From positions 20,024,001 through 20,088,000 of the forward strand of contig CM060734.1 of NCBI GenBank assembly GCA_030704615.1: a stretch of DNA of 64,000 nt, written 5' to 3'. The notes beneath the pieces were generated by a model, which did no database searches, was not told where the DNA came from, and saw nothing but the letters and a program-made list of their open reading frames with translations. Shown one piece after another: positions 31,740-43,454 of this stretch. Both the position numbers and the translations under genes were made by a program. This stretch comes from Takakia lepidozioides (lineage: Eukaryota; Streptophyta; Takakiopsida; Takakiales; Takakiaceae). How positions within the stretch are numbered: the first letter of the stretch is position 1; every line of letters begins with the position of its first letter.

Positions 31740-33404
31740 TTTTTGTCATGTCAAGACAAAGACAGGACCCCTAGGGTCATTGTCATGAAAGAATAATCAT
31801 ACATATCAACCACTTAACAGTGGCACCATCCATCAATCATCAAGCTTAGAAAATCCAGAATTACATCCATGCACAGTATTGTGTTCATGTCAGTATTATT
31901 CATAACCCAAAGAGTATGCCATTGATGCTGATTGACCACCAGTCATGATCATGATACACATTCAGAGGTCTGGGTGGGATGGCGGGTACTTGGCCATATT
32001 TTGGCCTTGATGTGTTGCAGGTCAAATGGTCATACAGATTTACTATCCGCAAGCTGTAATCCAAGCATACTTACTCAAACCGCATGGGTGTCATGGAGGG
32101 TTTTTTTAAAGAAAGAAAAAAGAACACTTGGACATCACAGATTTGAATACCTTGCCCTGCCAGTATTTATTTAGGCTGGTCTGCAGCACAGCTTGCCCCC
32201 ACAGGGGAGGTGGATATGTCTGGTAAGTTTTCCAGAATACCCCTATACCTTTATTTCTTGCTACAGCTGAAAATCAAAGTTCATGACACAGCAAAGTAAA
32301 GATAAAGGACTGCATACACATCTTGTGACAGTATATGATACTGTAAGTACACCCTATTCACATCATTCCACATTTGACCATGTCCAGGGGGTATTTCCAC
32401 TTGACCACCCTGGCTGCCTCAAAAACCAGTTACTAGTTATATTGCTGCCATATTTCAGTGTCAGCCGAATAGCCACAGGCAGAATCTTCACCATACCCTG
32501 GCCTAAGCATCTAGCTAACAAGGCCATCCGGGTTGGAACATAACAGGGGCATTTTACCAACATGGGTACCCGAGTAGCTGCAGCAAACAGTTCCTTGCAG
32601 CCTCTCAATTTATTTCCAACTACCACAAGGTAAGCAAAGCAAACTAGGGCCTGGAAAACAGATGTGTGTCTCTCACACAAGCCATCATAAACCCGGCTGT
32701 CACAACAAAGCAAAGGTTTTCCACTGGCTGGGCCGAAATAGCCCATCGTAGAAAGCATTACACTTGTTCTTCATAAATAAAGGAAGGAAAGAGGAAGGAT
32801 CAAGAAAAACCATAGACTAGTTTAGTTTTTCAACATTTTAAGATGAGTCCCTGGCAAGCGATTCCTTCCCCTGCTCTGCAATCCCCCTTGGCATCCAGTA
32901 GCACCTAGACATCAGTATATCAAGTGGAATCCCTCACCTATGCTCATCCCAAAAACAACCACAACGCATTGTGAGTTAGTGAGGATGCACGAGGTGAGTA
33001 GCAGGCTTCCACACTTGCTATCGAGGTCAAATACACTTCCATCTAAGCGCAGAGAATCAAGAAAGCAGGGAAGTAAGACAAACAGAAAAAAAACATTTTT
33101 TACTGTTTGGGGAAGAGTCGTCATCTCTCCACAAGCCTAACCGTGCAGGGAGGTCTCCACCAACACCACAACACTGCTACCTTAACCAAAGCAAACTCTT
33201 GCCAAGCACAAGAAAAAAGAGCTTGGTCTCAAAAGGTAGGGTTTATAAAGGGAGGGAGAGAGACTTCCTTGTTCTACCAAGACGCCGCCATTCATCAAAG
33301 ATCTAGAGGAGGGCTCCTAGGAAACTTCATAAGCAGGCAGGTGGTACCTCCGCCATCACTGCCGTGGAGTTTGTAGAGTCATTGCAGAGTCTAGTTGCAA
33401 ATTT
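31740..33404. other. no supported gene
   Basis: Several ORFs of 60-131 codons overlap on both strands, the longest on the minus strand at 32363-32758. None shows a motif, splice pattern or composition I can defend. No RNA gene, LTR or transposon end is recognised. Confidence 0.3.
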
Positions 33405-33450
33405 GGACGTGATGTGGCGTTGACGCGTTAGCGTCACGTCCGAGAAATTT
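33405..33450. repeat. TGACGTGGCG-type hairpin, locus 3 of 3
   Basis: GTGATGTGGCGTTGACGC is followed by GTTAGCGTCACGTCC, so TTGACGC/GCGTCAC words form an imperfect hairpin. It is the shortest and most diverged member of the family seen at 13.8 and 31.65 kb. Confidence 0.5.
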
Positions 33451-35172
33451 GCCATCGTATGGTACAGCAGCCGGGTAACGAAATACGCTGGCTCCGATTC
33501 TAGGTCGAGCGGGGTGTGCTTCGTACCTTTCCATCACTGCCCCTTCCTTCCTGTTGTTGTCGTACTTGTACTGAAACTGTTTGTGGGGGTGGAGGCAGAT
33601 TATGATGTCACTAATGCCACTCATATTGTTGTTGTTCAAAACACCAGCCTGGCCAGCCACCATGCCTATCTGCCCAGGCTCGTATCCAAGAGCCTTCCCC
33701 TACGACCTTGTGCTCATTCATGCCAGATCTGTGGCGTGCAAGGTTAGGGATCACTCCGCCAGATCTGCCAGATACCACTCCTGAAACAGCACTAAACTGC
33801 ATGTTGGTTTTAGCATTCAATCCATCAGCCTGGGAATCACAGCTGAGGTACTAAGTAAGGAGGCGACCTTGGGGGAGAATCGTCGCATGGAATGCCTTGA
33901 AGCCAAAAGGGGCCAGTCTGAAATAAAATTGCCCTGATGGGTTGCGTTGCCAGAAAGCTTAGCACCCCGCCACTGCCTGGCAATGAGTTGCCCTGCAACG
34001 GCGCCAAACTTAGGTCCTCGGTGGTTATCTGTTGTTGAAGAGCTCTGGGGGCAGGTTGCATGGCAGACACCAGTTGTGAGGGCTCTTGCGGTGTACTCAT
34101 AAGCTGCAGATTTAGCGTTGCACACCTTGGTCCATTTTGTGACCTCTTTTGCTGGGAACACGGTACAGCCAGGCATGTAAAACAGTCGATTGGAAACACC
34201 AGGGGATGTCGTTTGTACCACTCTAGATGGAGATCGAACATGGTGTAGTGCAAGGTCTTCAAAACATGTAGCAAGCATCGTGCGAAGAGATCTTCAAGCA
34301 AGTGGGTTTGTATATAGCCCACCGTAGGCACTAGTCTGTAGACGGGAAAATGGGCACCCTGCATAGTTCTAGGATAATCATAGTGTCCCGCACTTCGTTC
34401 CACAAAATCGCAGAAGATACATAGTGAATACGGGGTGGGGAGAACGAAACTTGTAAGGGCGCCCGCAGCACCATCGTAGTATAATGGGAGCTCTCGGAAC
34501 AACTCGGACTGGGGCTTAGTAGCTTCAACCTTCGTAGTAAGCCAATGTAGTTGGTGCGTAGGAGCTCGAGTGCACAAAGAAGCATAGATCCTATCCTGAT
34601 ACAGAGGGGGTGGGTGGAAAGACTTCCACCCGCGCAGCGGGTCATTGTCATAGGCAGAGATATCGGGAGTGGCAGTATTGAGCTTGAGGGTGAAAAACTT
34701 AACAGAATCTAGCGATGCATAGCTTAAAAGAAGCGCAAGAGTCAGGCATTATAGAGCAGAGTAACAACTATCCTTAGCAGGACAACAACGCTGCGTAGCA
34801 GCGTGGCGAGCACAAGACTTGGCCATGGCGGTGGCCACAGCTAGAAGCAGAGATCGTGGCAGAGTAGCGGAGCCGCTAGAGAAATTATAAAATAACACAT
34901 AGACGCTAAATAATATAGCAGAACCCTAGATATAAGTCATGACTACAGATTCTGGCGACGGTAATGGCAAGAGGGCGGAGCTCCACCCTCACGATCGTGC
35001 CCTTGTCGGTCCGTCCCTGGTCGGGGTAGGGTCTCCACCCCATCCATACATGAGTGGGAGGCAAGATATAATAATCTTGTTCGGCAACGAGAAGAGGAGA
35101 AGCTTGCATGGAGGCAGAACCATCCAAGGCCGGTTACTAGACGGCCACGACGAAGAGCGGGCCGTCGGAATG
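33451..35172. other. no supported gene; long minus ORF of unclear status
   Basis: A 246-codon minus-strand ORF (33837-34577) overlaps a 153-codon ORF in another frame. Neither has a recognisable domain. The second shows some protein-like text (HRGPKFGAVAGQLIARQWRG), so an unrecognised decayed gene is possible. No other feature was found. Confidence 0.25.
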
Positions 35173-35279
35173 TTCATTCATAAAATTTGCCCATGGAATT
35201 TCAGCCTCTAAGTTCATTCCAACAGTGGCTTTGGACTTCAGTTTATGACGTCGTTGCTCAAGGAGAGGTGGTTTCAGAT

Positions 35280-36155
35280 TTGGTGCAAGACATTGCAAGG
35301 GGCCCTCTCAATTCGCGACCTCATACACGGCGGTTTGGGTTCACGGTCGTTATTTCTGCATTTGTGCTCTTGACATGAAACGCAAAACAACCTTTGATTT
35401 TGGCTTGTGTGCCACATATTGGCAAGACTCCGTGTGGGGCAAGGGAGATACACGACCTGCTATGAGCAAACTTGAGTACATTGGAGAGCTTGAGAACATA
35501 CTCCAACTTCAGTATACAAGGTACCGACCTCTTCTCTTCAAGGGAAGGTGGTTCCAGCCACATCTTGTGGGGCCCTCCGCAACACTAGTGCAAGATGATT
35601 GTGGTTTCATGCGCGTCAATGCAGATAGGCTCAACCCTACTCATCGTCCCTCCGATGAGTTTTTTTCACGGCCTTTAGACATGGAGCAAGTTTCTTCTCT
35701 GATGACAAAACAAGAGGGGGGAATTGGAAGGTGGTTGTGCATGCTCAGCCAAGAGGAAGACATATCTATCATGGTCTCGGATCTCTATGGGGTGAGGCAA
35801 TTGCGGTGGACGGAGAGACTGGTCATAATGATGCTGATGATGGAGGTTAGGTAGAGGGGGTAGAGAGGATGATGACACCCCGGACAATGTATCCCAGATC
35901 CTATATGATGAAGCTTCAGGAGATACGGATGTTGGAGAAAGAGACGAAGACACGGCCATTGACAACGAGGTGGAGGATGATTCGGAGGTGCCTTTTGAGG
36001 GCCGGGCCATTTATGACGATGACTCCGATGACCAAAAAGACTTGCAGCTTGATGAGGATGAAGAAGCTCCGGATGATGATGTTCAAGTTGATAAGACACA
36101 AAATCAAAGCTACATAACAATTCTCGCACCAAACTGTACCCATCCCTTCGATTGA
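35280..36155 (+). pseudogene. CACTA transposase C-terminus: DUF4216 plus acidic tail
   Basis: The first frame gives YTAVWVHGRYFCICALDMKR. It overlaps KTTFDFGLCATYWQDSVWGK, which continues through MSKLEYIGELENILQLQYT, RPLLFKGRWFQP and DCGFMRVNADRLN to 35854. This is DUF4216, homologous to the minus-strand domain at 7681-8112. After a frame change near 35855 an acidic tail follows (SQILYDEASGDTDVGERDED, YDDDSDDQKDLQLDEDEE) to the stop at 36155. At least one frame change and a stop near 35855 make it non-functional as read. Confidence 0.8.
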
Positions 36156-36439
36156 TTGTATATGTACATGCATATTGTCGCTTATTTCTATGATTGATCA
36201 AATATGGCTGTGGCTGGTAGTCTTTCAAGAAAGAAGGCAGAGACAATGAATATGCTGGAGCAACACATACAGATGTGCTATCAAGAGAATTATCAAAATG
36301 AATGTCACAATCTATAAGAAGGTCCACAACAACAAGCTAAATCATAAAGAAAAACAAACACCCTACCCCAGTACCATATGAAAAAAAAAAAAAAAAACTA
36401 AGAACCCCCAAAGGCCCTAAACCTAAACCTAGAAAGCCC

Positions 36440-36925
36440 TGCCATCGCTACCTGCGACCCCACGCGTCGCAAACTGCGACGCGTTTTCTTGGATTTATGA
36501 GGCCGGGGGTCGCAAATGGCGACGGCAAGCCGTCGCAAACTGTGACCTGTTTTTTTGTCGTCGCAGGGGCCTTTTGCCCTTCATGCCACAATGCGATGGC
36601 CTGGCGTCGCAAGAAATGGCTGCGATGAAATGGCTGTTTTTTCCGGCTTGCGACGACCGGCCGTCGCCAGAAAGGGCTACCTTCTGCCCTTCGCTGGGGG
36701 GCGACGCTTGGGCGTCACATGGAAGGGCTGCCTTCTGCCCTTCATCCGCCCGTACGACGGCCAGGCGTCGCCGCCTGGCCTCGGCGCCAGGTGGCGACCC
36801 GTGGGGTTTGGTTACGACGGCCCGGCGTCGCAAACAGGCTCCACGGGGTTGGCGTCGCACGTTCGGCGCCGCACGGGGCGTGGGGGCGCAGCTGGCGTCG
36901 CAAAACCCCCCCATTTGCTGTAGTG
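36440..36925. repeat. GTCGCAAA subterminal repeats of CACTA right end
   Basis: Inverted and direct copies of CGTCGCAAACTGCGACGCG, GGCGTCGCAAG and GGCCGTCGC crowd the last 500 bases before TAGTG (36921-36925). Local GC content is much higher than in the surroundings. Subterminal repeats like these are the transposase-binding arrays of CACTA elements. Confidence 0.7.
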
Positions 36926-38389
36926 CGCGGAGGGTAGAGCTTCGACGGGAAGCAAAGAAAGACGATAAGGACTTGCAGGAGCAGTGAAAGCGCAGTGCCT
37001 CAGAAGGTCAGTCAGTCTACACAAGAATTAAACACCAGAATGAGGATAAGATAAATTTCATTGTCAAGGAGATGCAAATTGAGTTTCGGTATGCACCATT
37101 TCCTCTGAGGCAAACGCAATTCGTACTTACATAACGAATTTCATGAAGAGTGAGAGATCTCGCTGGAAGAGAGAATGGACTGCACACAATCCCAGGCCCG
37201 ATGATTGTCCTCCACACGCGTGAAAGAGCTTGGTGGGATGGTGGTCATTGAAAGAGGGGCAGGAGGAGGCCGAAGACAGGGCTGCATCTCGTGCTGCAGT
37301 AAAAAATGAAAGCCATGTTGGACGGGCTGGAATTGCAGGGACAGCAGCCAAATTGGTAAGATGACTTATATGTATATTGCATGGGTTGACGCAATTTGTA
37401 ATTTTGCCACTTCAATGTCTGCGTTCATCTAATGGGTATTGTTGTGGCTGTACACAGGGGAAAGAAAGCGAATGAAGCAAACTCAGGTTTGGGGCTTCAT
37501 GCTTGGAGCACATTTTATTTTTTCCTGATAGTGGCTTGGAGAATATGGAGGAGAGAGAATGAAACACGGAGCTAGCAGCTGTTTGAGGTATCTGGTGATG
37601 ATGGGCATTGGGGTGTAACTGCTGCAACCTGCCCCTGATGTCTAGTACATGTCTTTGGGTATTTAGTCAGTCACTAACTTGTAGCATCTCCACGTTAGGT
37701 CAATCATTTTGTGGACGCTGCTATATGCTTTGTGGAAAGGCTCAGACCTCTGCAGCAATTAACCATGAACTGAAGTAGGGGAAATTAATCTGTACGCTTT
37801 CTTTTGGTTCCTTAAAGATGGGTTTCCATTAAGTGTAGTAGCTGTTTGTGTCGTTTTGATATTTAGTTGTTGTGGCTGTTTGTAATGACTGACCGGGAGC
37901 TGAATAGGTAGACTATTGTTGTCGTGATTGAACACGAGCTGCATCTGAAGGGGGGGAACGTGTGGATTTAGTTTGGGTTCATCATGAATGGCGCATCACC
38001 CAGAGTAACATCTGTTCTTGTTCTCCTCGATGTTTGAGTGCTGGGAGGTTGGAAGTCATGGAAACAAGGGGTTAAGAGTTTATTTATGGGTCGTGGCAAG
38101 GCTGGTTATTTTACATACTCGAATGCAGTTGCATTCATTTGTACACATCTCTTCATTGGTGGCCATGGCTGCTGACCATCATTCGTGGCCGTTGCTGTAT
38201 AATTGTCAAAGATACAATGTCGACTTTGCTTGGCTTTTGGTGCCTCTTTGACATGTGGTCCCTGTTGTTGTATTGTGCAACCTGAGCCCTTGGGAACCTG
38301 TGGAAGTCTCTTCATGTGTTTTGTTTTTCCCTCTGTCTCTACCTCTCTATTTCTCTTGGGCAAACCACATGCAGGTTCTATTGCTGATG
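36926..38389. other. no supported gene; 5' flank of the next locus
   Basis: Scattered ORFs under 110 codons occur without recognisable content. Exon-like pieces of the following gene may begin here, but I could not define any. Confidence 0.3.
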
Positions 38390-40036
38390 ACGTTGGGATG
38401 TCTGTAGGGGTCCGGGAGTGCGCTGTCACAGCAGCTGGAGGGAATCACCAGTTGGAGAAGTGGAGTGGATTCACGGCTGAATGACATGTCAGCAGAGATA
38501 GTTGAGAGTCGACGAGAGGTTAAGGACATGATGGCATTGGTGCTCAAAGCAATGAGTGATGCTGCCATGGTTCTTAAAGCATCGCCTCCCTGTGGGCAAG
38601 AAGCTCCTACAGACACCGATAAATTACCTCCTGCCTCAACTATTGCTAGGAAGAGTCTAGGATCTGCATTTAAAGATGCAGAAGAGCGGGGGGGGGGGAT
38701 CACCTGCTAGGGGCCTTGCTGAGCCACCCAACGCAAAAGTAATTCCGCTCGAGTCCAAGGAATGTGGTTCAGAACGTGAAGTAGAGGTTGTACAGTTGGA
38801 GAGTAGCAAGGGGATGAAGGGAGGAGGCAAGGAAACGGGAGAAGCCCTTACAAAATGCTCTGGGGAAAGTGAAGTGGCACGCGCAACGCCTGGTGGGACA
38901 CATACAACGTCTGATGATCCCAGTAAATCCAAAGATTCTGGTTCACAATGTGAGGAAAAGGTCGCAGAGATGGACAACAACAAGAGGGTGAAGGGAGGAG
39001 CTAAGGAAAAGGTAAAAGAAGAGGCGGGGTCCCGGTGAAGTTGAAAGCAGGGCAGACTCTGAACCTTTCCTCATCTGCAACTGCTTTGGAAGGTCATGTT
39101 GCACAAGGGGAGAGTTGTCAGGGAAGAAAGGGTAAGGGGGGGGGGGGGGGGGGGGTAGGAAAACAGGTGGCAAAGCCCAGCAGCTGCCGTCTGATGGTGG
39201 TGAAGATGTCCCCACTCTAGAGGGCACCCACAGTATGGAGAACAAACATTCCTCACCTGGCAAAGTACACCATTCAGAACAAGAGGTAATATTTCTTCCT
39301 ATCCATCAATTTATTACCTCAACGCATTCCTCTCTTAATGTTGGCTTGAAACAACGGAAAGGTATGTTGGTTGCCTTTGCTGGAGCTCATGACAACTGAT
39401 GACATTAGCCTGGATGGTTGCAGCAGTGAGAGCCTTGGTGGCTACAAAGTGGGTTGATGTGAACGGTAGCATTTTGCGCTTTGTACCATGCTGTCTGACT
39501 CATGGGTACGTGTTTTTTTGGGGGCAGAGATCTGACTTACAATGCAAGGAACTGTGTGATGCACGGCCAACAACCAACCGGCCTGCAACTCGAGGACATG
39601 CCAGTGCTGCTTGGGCTGAGAGTGCCCCACCCGCAGCGGTAATTTGATCTCTCCTTGATGTTTGTAGTTTGCGAACATTGGTTTTATTGCAAGTACGTAT
39701 TGCGGAGACTAGACTTTTCGTTTCATGTGTTGGTTTGATTTGAAGTCTGAATTGTCGATATTGAACTGCTGGTGTGTTGGCATGCAGTTTAAGAGAGGAT
39801 ACAAGGTCTATTTGCGCAGCTTTAAGAAAGCAGGTCTGGTTGTTGGTTGGGGCAAGATTGTTGGGGTTTATGGCAAAGTGGGCTTGTTGCTAGATGGGTA
39901 CTATAGTGTTGAAGTTGAAAATGCTATTGAGCCAACGCACCTTATACCTTCTTGCAACACCGAGGCTTCTGATAGTGACATGGTAGGCACCACCGTTCTG
40001 TGGAACTACAAGTTCCTGAATTCATTCACGAAATGA
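38390..40036 (+). pseudogene. multi-exon gene with transposase-associated-like C-terminus, frame-broken by G-runs
   Basis: The first block (about 38450-39290) encodes a coiled-coil-like NDMSAEIVESRREVKDMMAL and LKAMSDAAMVLKA, then a charged disordered stretch rich in Lys, Glu and Ser. It changes frame at a G-run (38690-38698), again near 39030, and crosses a second G-run of about 20 (39137-39156). A donor after HHSEQE (about 39288) may pair with the acceptor CATGCAG at 39787. The last exon (39788-40036) reads KRGYKVYLRSFKKAGLVVGW, GKIVGVYGKVGLLLDGYYSV and EVENAIEPTHLIPSC, resembling the small barrel-like module found at the C-terminus of plant transposase_24-type proteins. The family call is tentative. 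Stop at 40034-40036. Confidence 0.45.
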
Positions 40037-40680
40037 TTCCGATGGTCTCTTGACATGTCCACAATAGTGTTGGACCTAGCTGAAAAGCAAATTTTCCTTA
40101 CTCAATGACTTAACTTGGGCAGTGATCTATGGATATGGCAACATGGGCCGCCATGCTCGATGTGGCCAAAACTTGTTTTGCAAAATACTCTTGATATAAG
40201 CCAGTTTTGAGCCATCCAAATGTTCCGGGTTCCTGCCATGTATTTGTATTCTATGTTTTGTTGTATTTGCAAGATATTTTCAATGCAGTGCAGCGAATCA
40301 AAAAATTTAAATACAAAACCCACTAATTCACATATATATATACATATAAAATAAATAAATAAAATTAAAAAAAAAACAAAGTCCGCAAAAACAAAAACAA
40401 ACAAATATTAAACAAAAAGTCTCCCTAATTTCTATATATATATAATTTTAATATTTATGTATATGCCCCAGAGTGAAATATATTTATTAAAATATGTCCT
40501 ATTTTACTGCTTCACATTAAAATACTACATTATACATAGTCAAGCGAACTGTATCAGTGGAACATAATGACTGTGTGCCATGATTTTTAGTATACGGTTC
40601 GACTGTGAGATAGATATATACCATGCTACTCCACAGTACTTCACTTTACTATATACCGTAGCCTTCCACGCAAAATAGTA
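40037..40680. other. AT-rich spacer, no gene
   Basis: AT-rich DNA with microsatellite-like stretches (ATATATATACATATA near 40330, AAATAAATAAATAAAA near 40350). No coding signal. Confidence 0.4.
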
Positions 40681-40689
40681 ATAATTTCA

Positions 40690-41184
40690 GTAGTTTGAGT
40701 AGATTACAATCACTTAAAGTCAAACATGTCATCCCGTACTTTACTACACGTCATACTTCAATTAAACCACTTTACTTGATGTCCTCACACTGAGGTTAAG
40801 CCACTTTATTACACGTCATACGTCCACGTCATACTTCAATTAAACTACGTTACTACACGTCATTCATCCACGTCATACGACTGTAGAACCACTTCACTAC
40901 ACGTCATGCATCCACCTTATAATTCAGTTAAACCACTTTACTACACGTCATAGCCACATCGCATCCACGTCACATCCACGTCATACTGTACTGCCTACAC
41001 GTCGCCCCTAGGTTTTACTGTCACATTTCACTGTCAGAACCTGACATCTGGATTCGACTGCTTGACTAAAACGACTTGACCTTTGTCATGCATGTTCGAC
41101 TATGGAGGCTGGGAGTAAAAATGTTGCAAACGACTCAAAAATGAGTCAAATACAGAGTCGAAAAGCCCAGCTTGTATTGTAGTG
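40690..41184. mobile_element. CACTA-type right end with ACACGTCATAC subterminal repeats
   Basis: Copies of CCACTTTACTACACGTCATA, CACGTCATACTTCAATTAAA and related words repeat from about 40730 to 41010. TTCGACT/ACTTGAC words then lead to a terminal CTTGTATTGTAGTG ending at 41184. The layout (repeat-dense subterminal DNA closed by TAGTG) is that of a CACTA right end. The matching CACTA left end was not found. It may belong to the plus-strand gene at 38.4-40.0 kb. Confidence 0.5.
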
Positions 41185-41254
41185 AAAATACCCCTTCCTG
41201 TGCACACACGTGGCTGGTACATATATATTGGCTGGAGTGCACTCCCCAGGTGTG

Positions 41255-41850
41255 TAGATTACCGTGGGCTCAACAAAATTAGCATCAAGAATCCGTTACC
41301 AACTTACTGCTGAGTTCCAAACTTCTCGAACAACTTAGACGATCAAATATTTTCAGAAAGATCAATTTGAGAGAAGCTTACAACCTTCTATAGATAAAGA
41401 ATAAGACAAATGAAGAATAACCTTTCGTACAAGATATGGACATTTTGAATACAACGTCATGCCCTTCGGTCTTGAAAATATCCCAGCAACTTTCCAACAC
41501 ATTTCGGGAATATTTAGATTCTAGTTGCATATATGGACGCGACGTGGCGTATTATGAAGTCATGTCCAGAATGTTGGGAAATATTATTATTTTTAAATAT
41601 CCTGATAACCGGGCTAATACCATACTGTTGATACTAATGATTCTATATCTGTCAAACAGTGGTCCAAACATGTATTGCGAAACGATTCTATCCAAATTTC
41701 AGGGGATGAACATAAAATATGGTTATTTCCTGCAAAACTCAGCAGCCAATTCTGTTATTTTCCAAATTTCAAAAGAAATCACTGGTCTTGCCTCCCTGCT
41801 AGAAAGAAAACGCATAAAAATTTGTGAGTCTCCTCTCCCTTCTAAATAGA
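41255..41850 (+). pseudogene. Ty3/gypsy reverse transcriptase remnant
   Basis: Across three frames the plus strand retains the RT order: DYRGLNKISIKNPLPT (41258-41305), then LRRSNIFRKINLREAYNLL (matching the usual KIDLRSGYHQIR-type block with the first catalytic Asp changed to Asn), then [20 protein letters not shown] and FQHISGIF with a frame change in between. The YLDD box is not preserved. Many stops and shifts mark an old copy. The 137-codon ORF at 41436-41849 is mostly out of frame with the RT. Confidence 0.75.
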
Positions 41851-42264
41851 TAAAAATTTCTGTGAGTCTTGGCTCTTTACTAGGAAGAAAAGGGTTTCAA
41901 GAGGACAAAGGATTAATTAAAAATAAAAGATAACCGCCAATTCCTAGTGGTTCACAAGTGATCAAGGGATATCGCATGCCAGCGTGTGTGTACCTTTTGC
42001 GTCCTTATTACCGTCCTTGTACTTCTCTCTATCATATATATATATATACATCGGAACTGAATGGACTCATATCTGAGTTGTACTTGAAGGATAATAACCG
42101 TTCTATATTTTTTCTGTTGTGTTTTTGTCATTAGTTAATTTTTATCTTAGATAACGAGGTGGAACCCCCGGGTGGACCCTGGACTGCACACGTGGAATTT
42201 ATTTATTTTACTATAATATTTTATTGATTCAAATTATATTAATTCAATTGACAATTTAGCTATG

Positions 42265-42400
42265 ATCGCATAATTCTGGGCCATCGCAGTTACGATTTTT
42301 TTTTTTAACATGCGACCGCCAAATAATGGCGATTGCATGTATTATCTGATCTTTTAATTACATGCGACCGCCACATATGTGGCGGTCATTTGAATTTTAT
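42265..42400. repeat. GCGACCGCCA dyad repeats, first block
   Basis: Words such as CATGCGACCGCCAAATAATG and CATGCGACCGCCACATATGT pair with GGCGATTGCATG and GGCGGTC, giving short imperfect hairpins. The same family resumes at 43455-44000. Confidence 0.65.
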
Positions 42401-42419
42401 GTTTGTGTTAATTAACCAC

Positions 42420-42930
42420 GACTAGGGTAGCCTGTGCCGTTGGCCCAAGTGTCCAGTGTCATCTAAGTCCAAGTGCAATCCCATATGTATCTAGAGACCC
42501 TCCTGTTTGGGAGATCTAGGCCTAGGGTAGCCTGCGCCATTGGCCCATGTGTTTAGAATTGAAATCTAAGCCCAAGTGTAATTTCTTATGGATCCAAGTG
42601 GGTCTTCTATGTCGAGGCCCAAGTGCAACCTCTAGTGTAGCCTATGCCATTGGCCCATGTGTGAAGAATTGAAATCTAATCCCAAGTGCAATCTTCTATT
42701 CATGTATCCAAGTGCATATCCCATGTATCCAAGTGGGTCTCTTATGTCGAGGCCCAAATGCGACCTCTAGGGTAGCCTGTGCCGTTGGCCCAAGTGTCCA
42801 GTGTCATCTTAAGTCCAAGTGCAATCCCCTATGTATCAAAGTGCGTCTCCTATGTCGAGGCCCAAATGCAACCTCTAGGGTAGCCTTTGCCGTTGGCCCA
42901 AGTGTCCAATGTCATCTAAGTAAGTTTTTT
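42420..42930. repeat. tandem repeat, about 110-120 bp, five diverged copies
   Basis: Units share AGCCTGTGCCGTTGGCCCAA, GTCCAAGTGCAATC, TATGTATC, and TCTCCTATGTCGAGGCCCAA. Copy starts are near 42425, 42525, 42635, 42770 and 42880. Units vary in length and order of the sub-blocks. Confidence 0.8.
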
Positions 42931-42983
42931 TCGACAGAGCCTACGACCAGATTTGGACCGGAGACCTTTCCCTTGATATCTCT

Positions 42984-43310
42984 CCCCTCGAGGCTCCAAC
43001 CATTGTCCCACTTTGCCATTTTTGCTATTTTTTGCGAATTTCCAGCGACCAAAAATACTTGGAATTCCGTATCTCCCACACCGCAGGTCCAAAACTCATG
43101 AGGCCAAGGCGGTGCACCCCCCTCGTTGAGGAATTTCCTATGTCGAGGCCCAAATGCAACGAGGCTCCCACCATTGTCCCATGAATGCCCACTTTACCAT
43201 TTTTGCTATTTTTTGTGAATTTCCAGCGACCAAAAGTACTTGGAATTCCACATCTCCCACACCGCAGGTCCAAAAGTCATGAGACCAAGCCCGTGCACCC
43301 GTCCACCTCG
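42984..43310. repeat. tandem duplication, about 170 bp
   Basis: The segment GAGGCTCCAACCATTGTCCC...AGCGACCAAAAATACTTGGA...CCGCAGGTCCAAAACTCATG at about 42990-43110 recurs at about 43160-43300 with roughly one change in ten and a small insertion. The minus ORFs through it are repeat artefacts (they repeat the same WEIRNSKYFWSLEI-type phrase). Confidence 0.85.
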
Positions 43311-43454
43311 AGGGCTTTCCAACGGTACCAAGCACCAGGGCTGGGGCCTCGCGGTTCGGGACATCTCAACGCTACAAAACAAAACAAAACAAAACAAACA
43401 AACAAACTGGCTTCCTTCATATATTGATAGCCAACAGTCCCATCTATTTTTCTT

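Larger units (their letters stand above)
35173..36925 (+). mobile_element. CACTA transposon, 3' half with right terminus
   Basis: Plus-strand transposase C-terminal sequence (35280-36155) is followed by a GC-rich block of GTCGC-type subterminal repeats (about 36440-36905) and the terminal sequence CATTTGCTGTAGTG ending at 36925. TAGTG is the inverse of the CACTA terminus, so this is the right end of a plus-oriented element. No matching left end and no TNP2 core are present upstream; the element is 5'-truncated. Confidence 0.75.

Noticed and set aside
32363-32758. 131-codon minus ORF
   Set aside because: No recognisable motif, no splice support, overlapped by another ORF; fits chance.
33817-34577. 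Minus ORFs of 246 and 153 codons in two frames
   Set aside because: Both overlap with neither favoured by motifs. Left as an unexplained stretch and not called as a gene.
43025-43427. Minus ORFs repeating a WEIRNSKYFWSLEIRKK-like phrase
   Set aside because: The repetition mirrors the 170-bp DNA duplication; no sign of a protein family.
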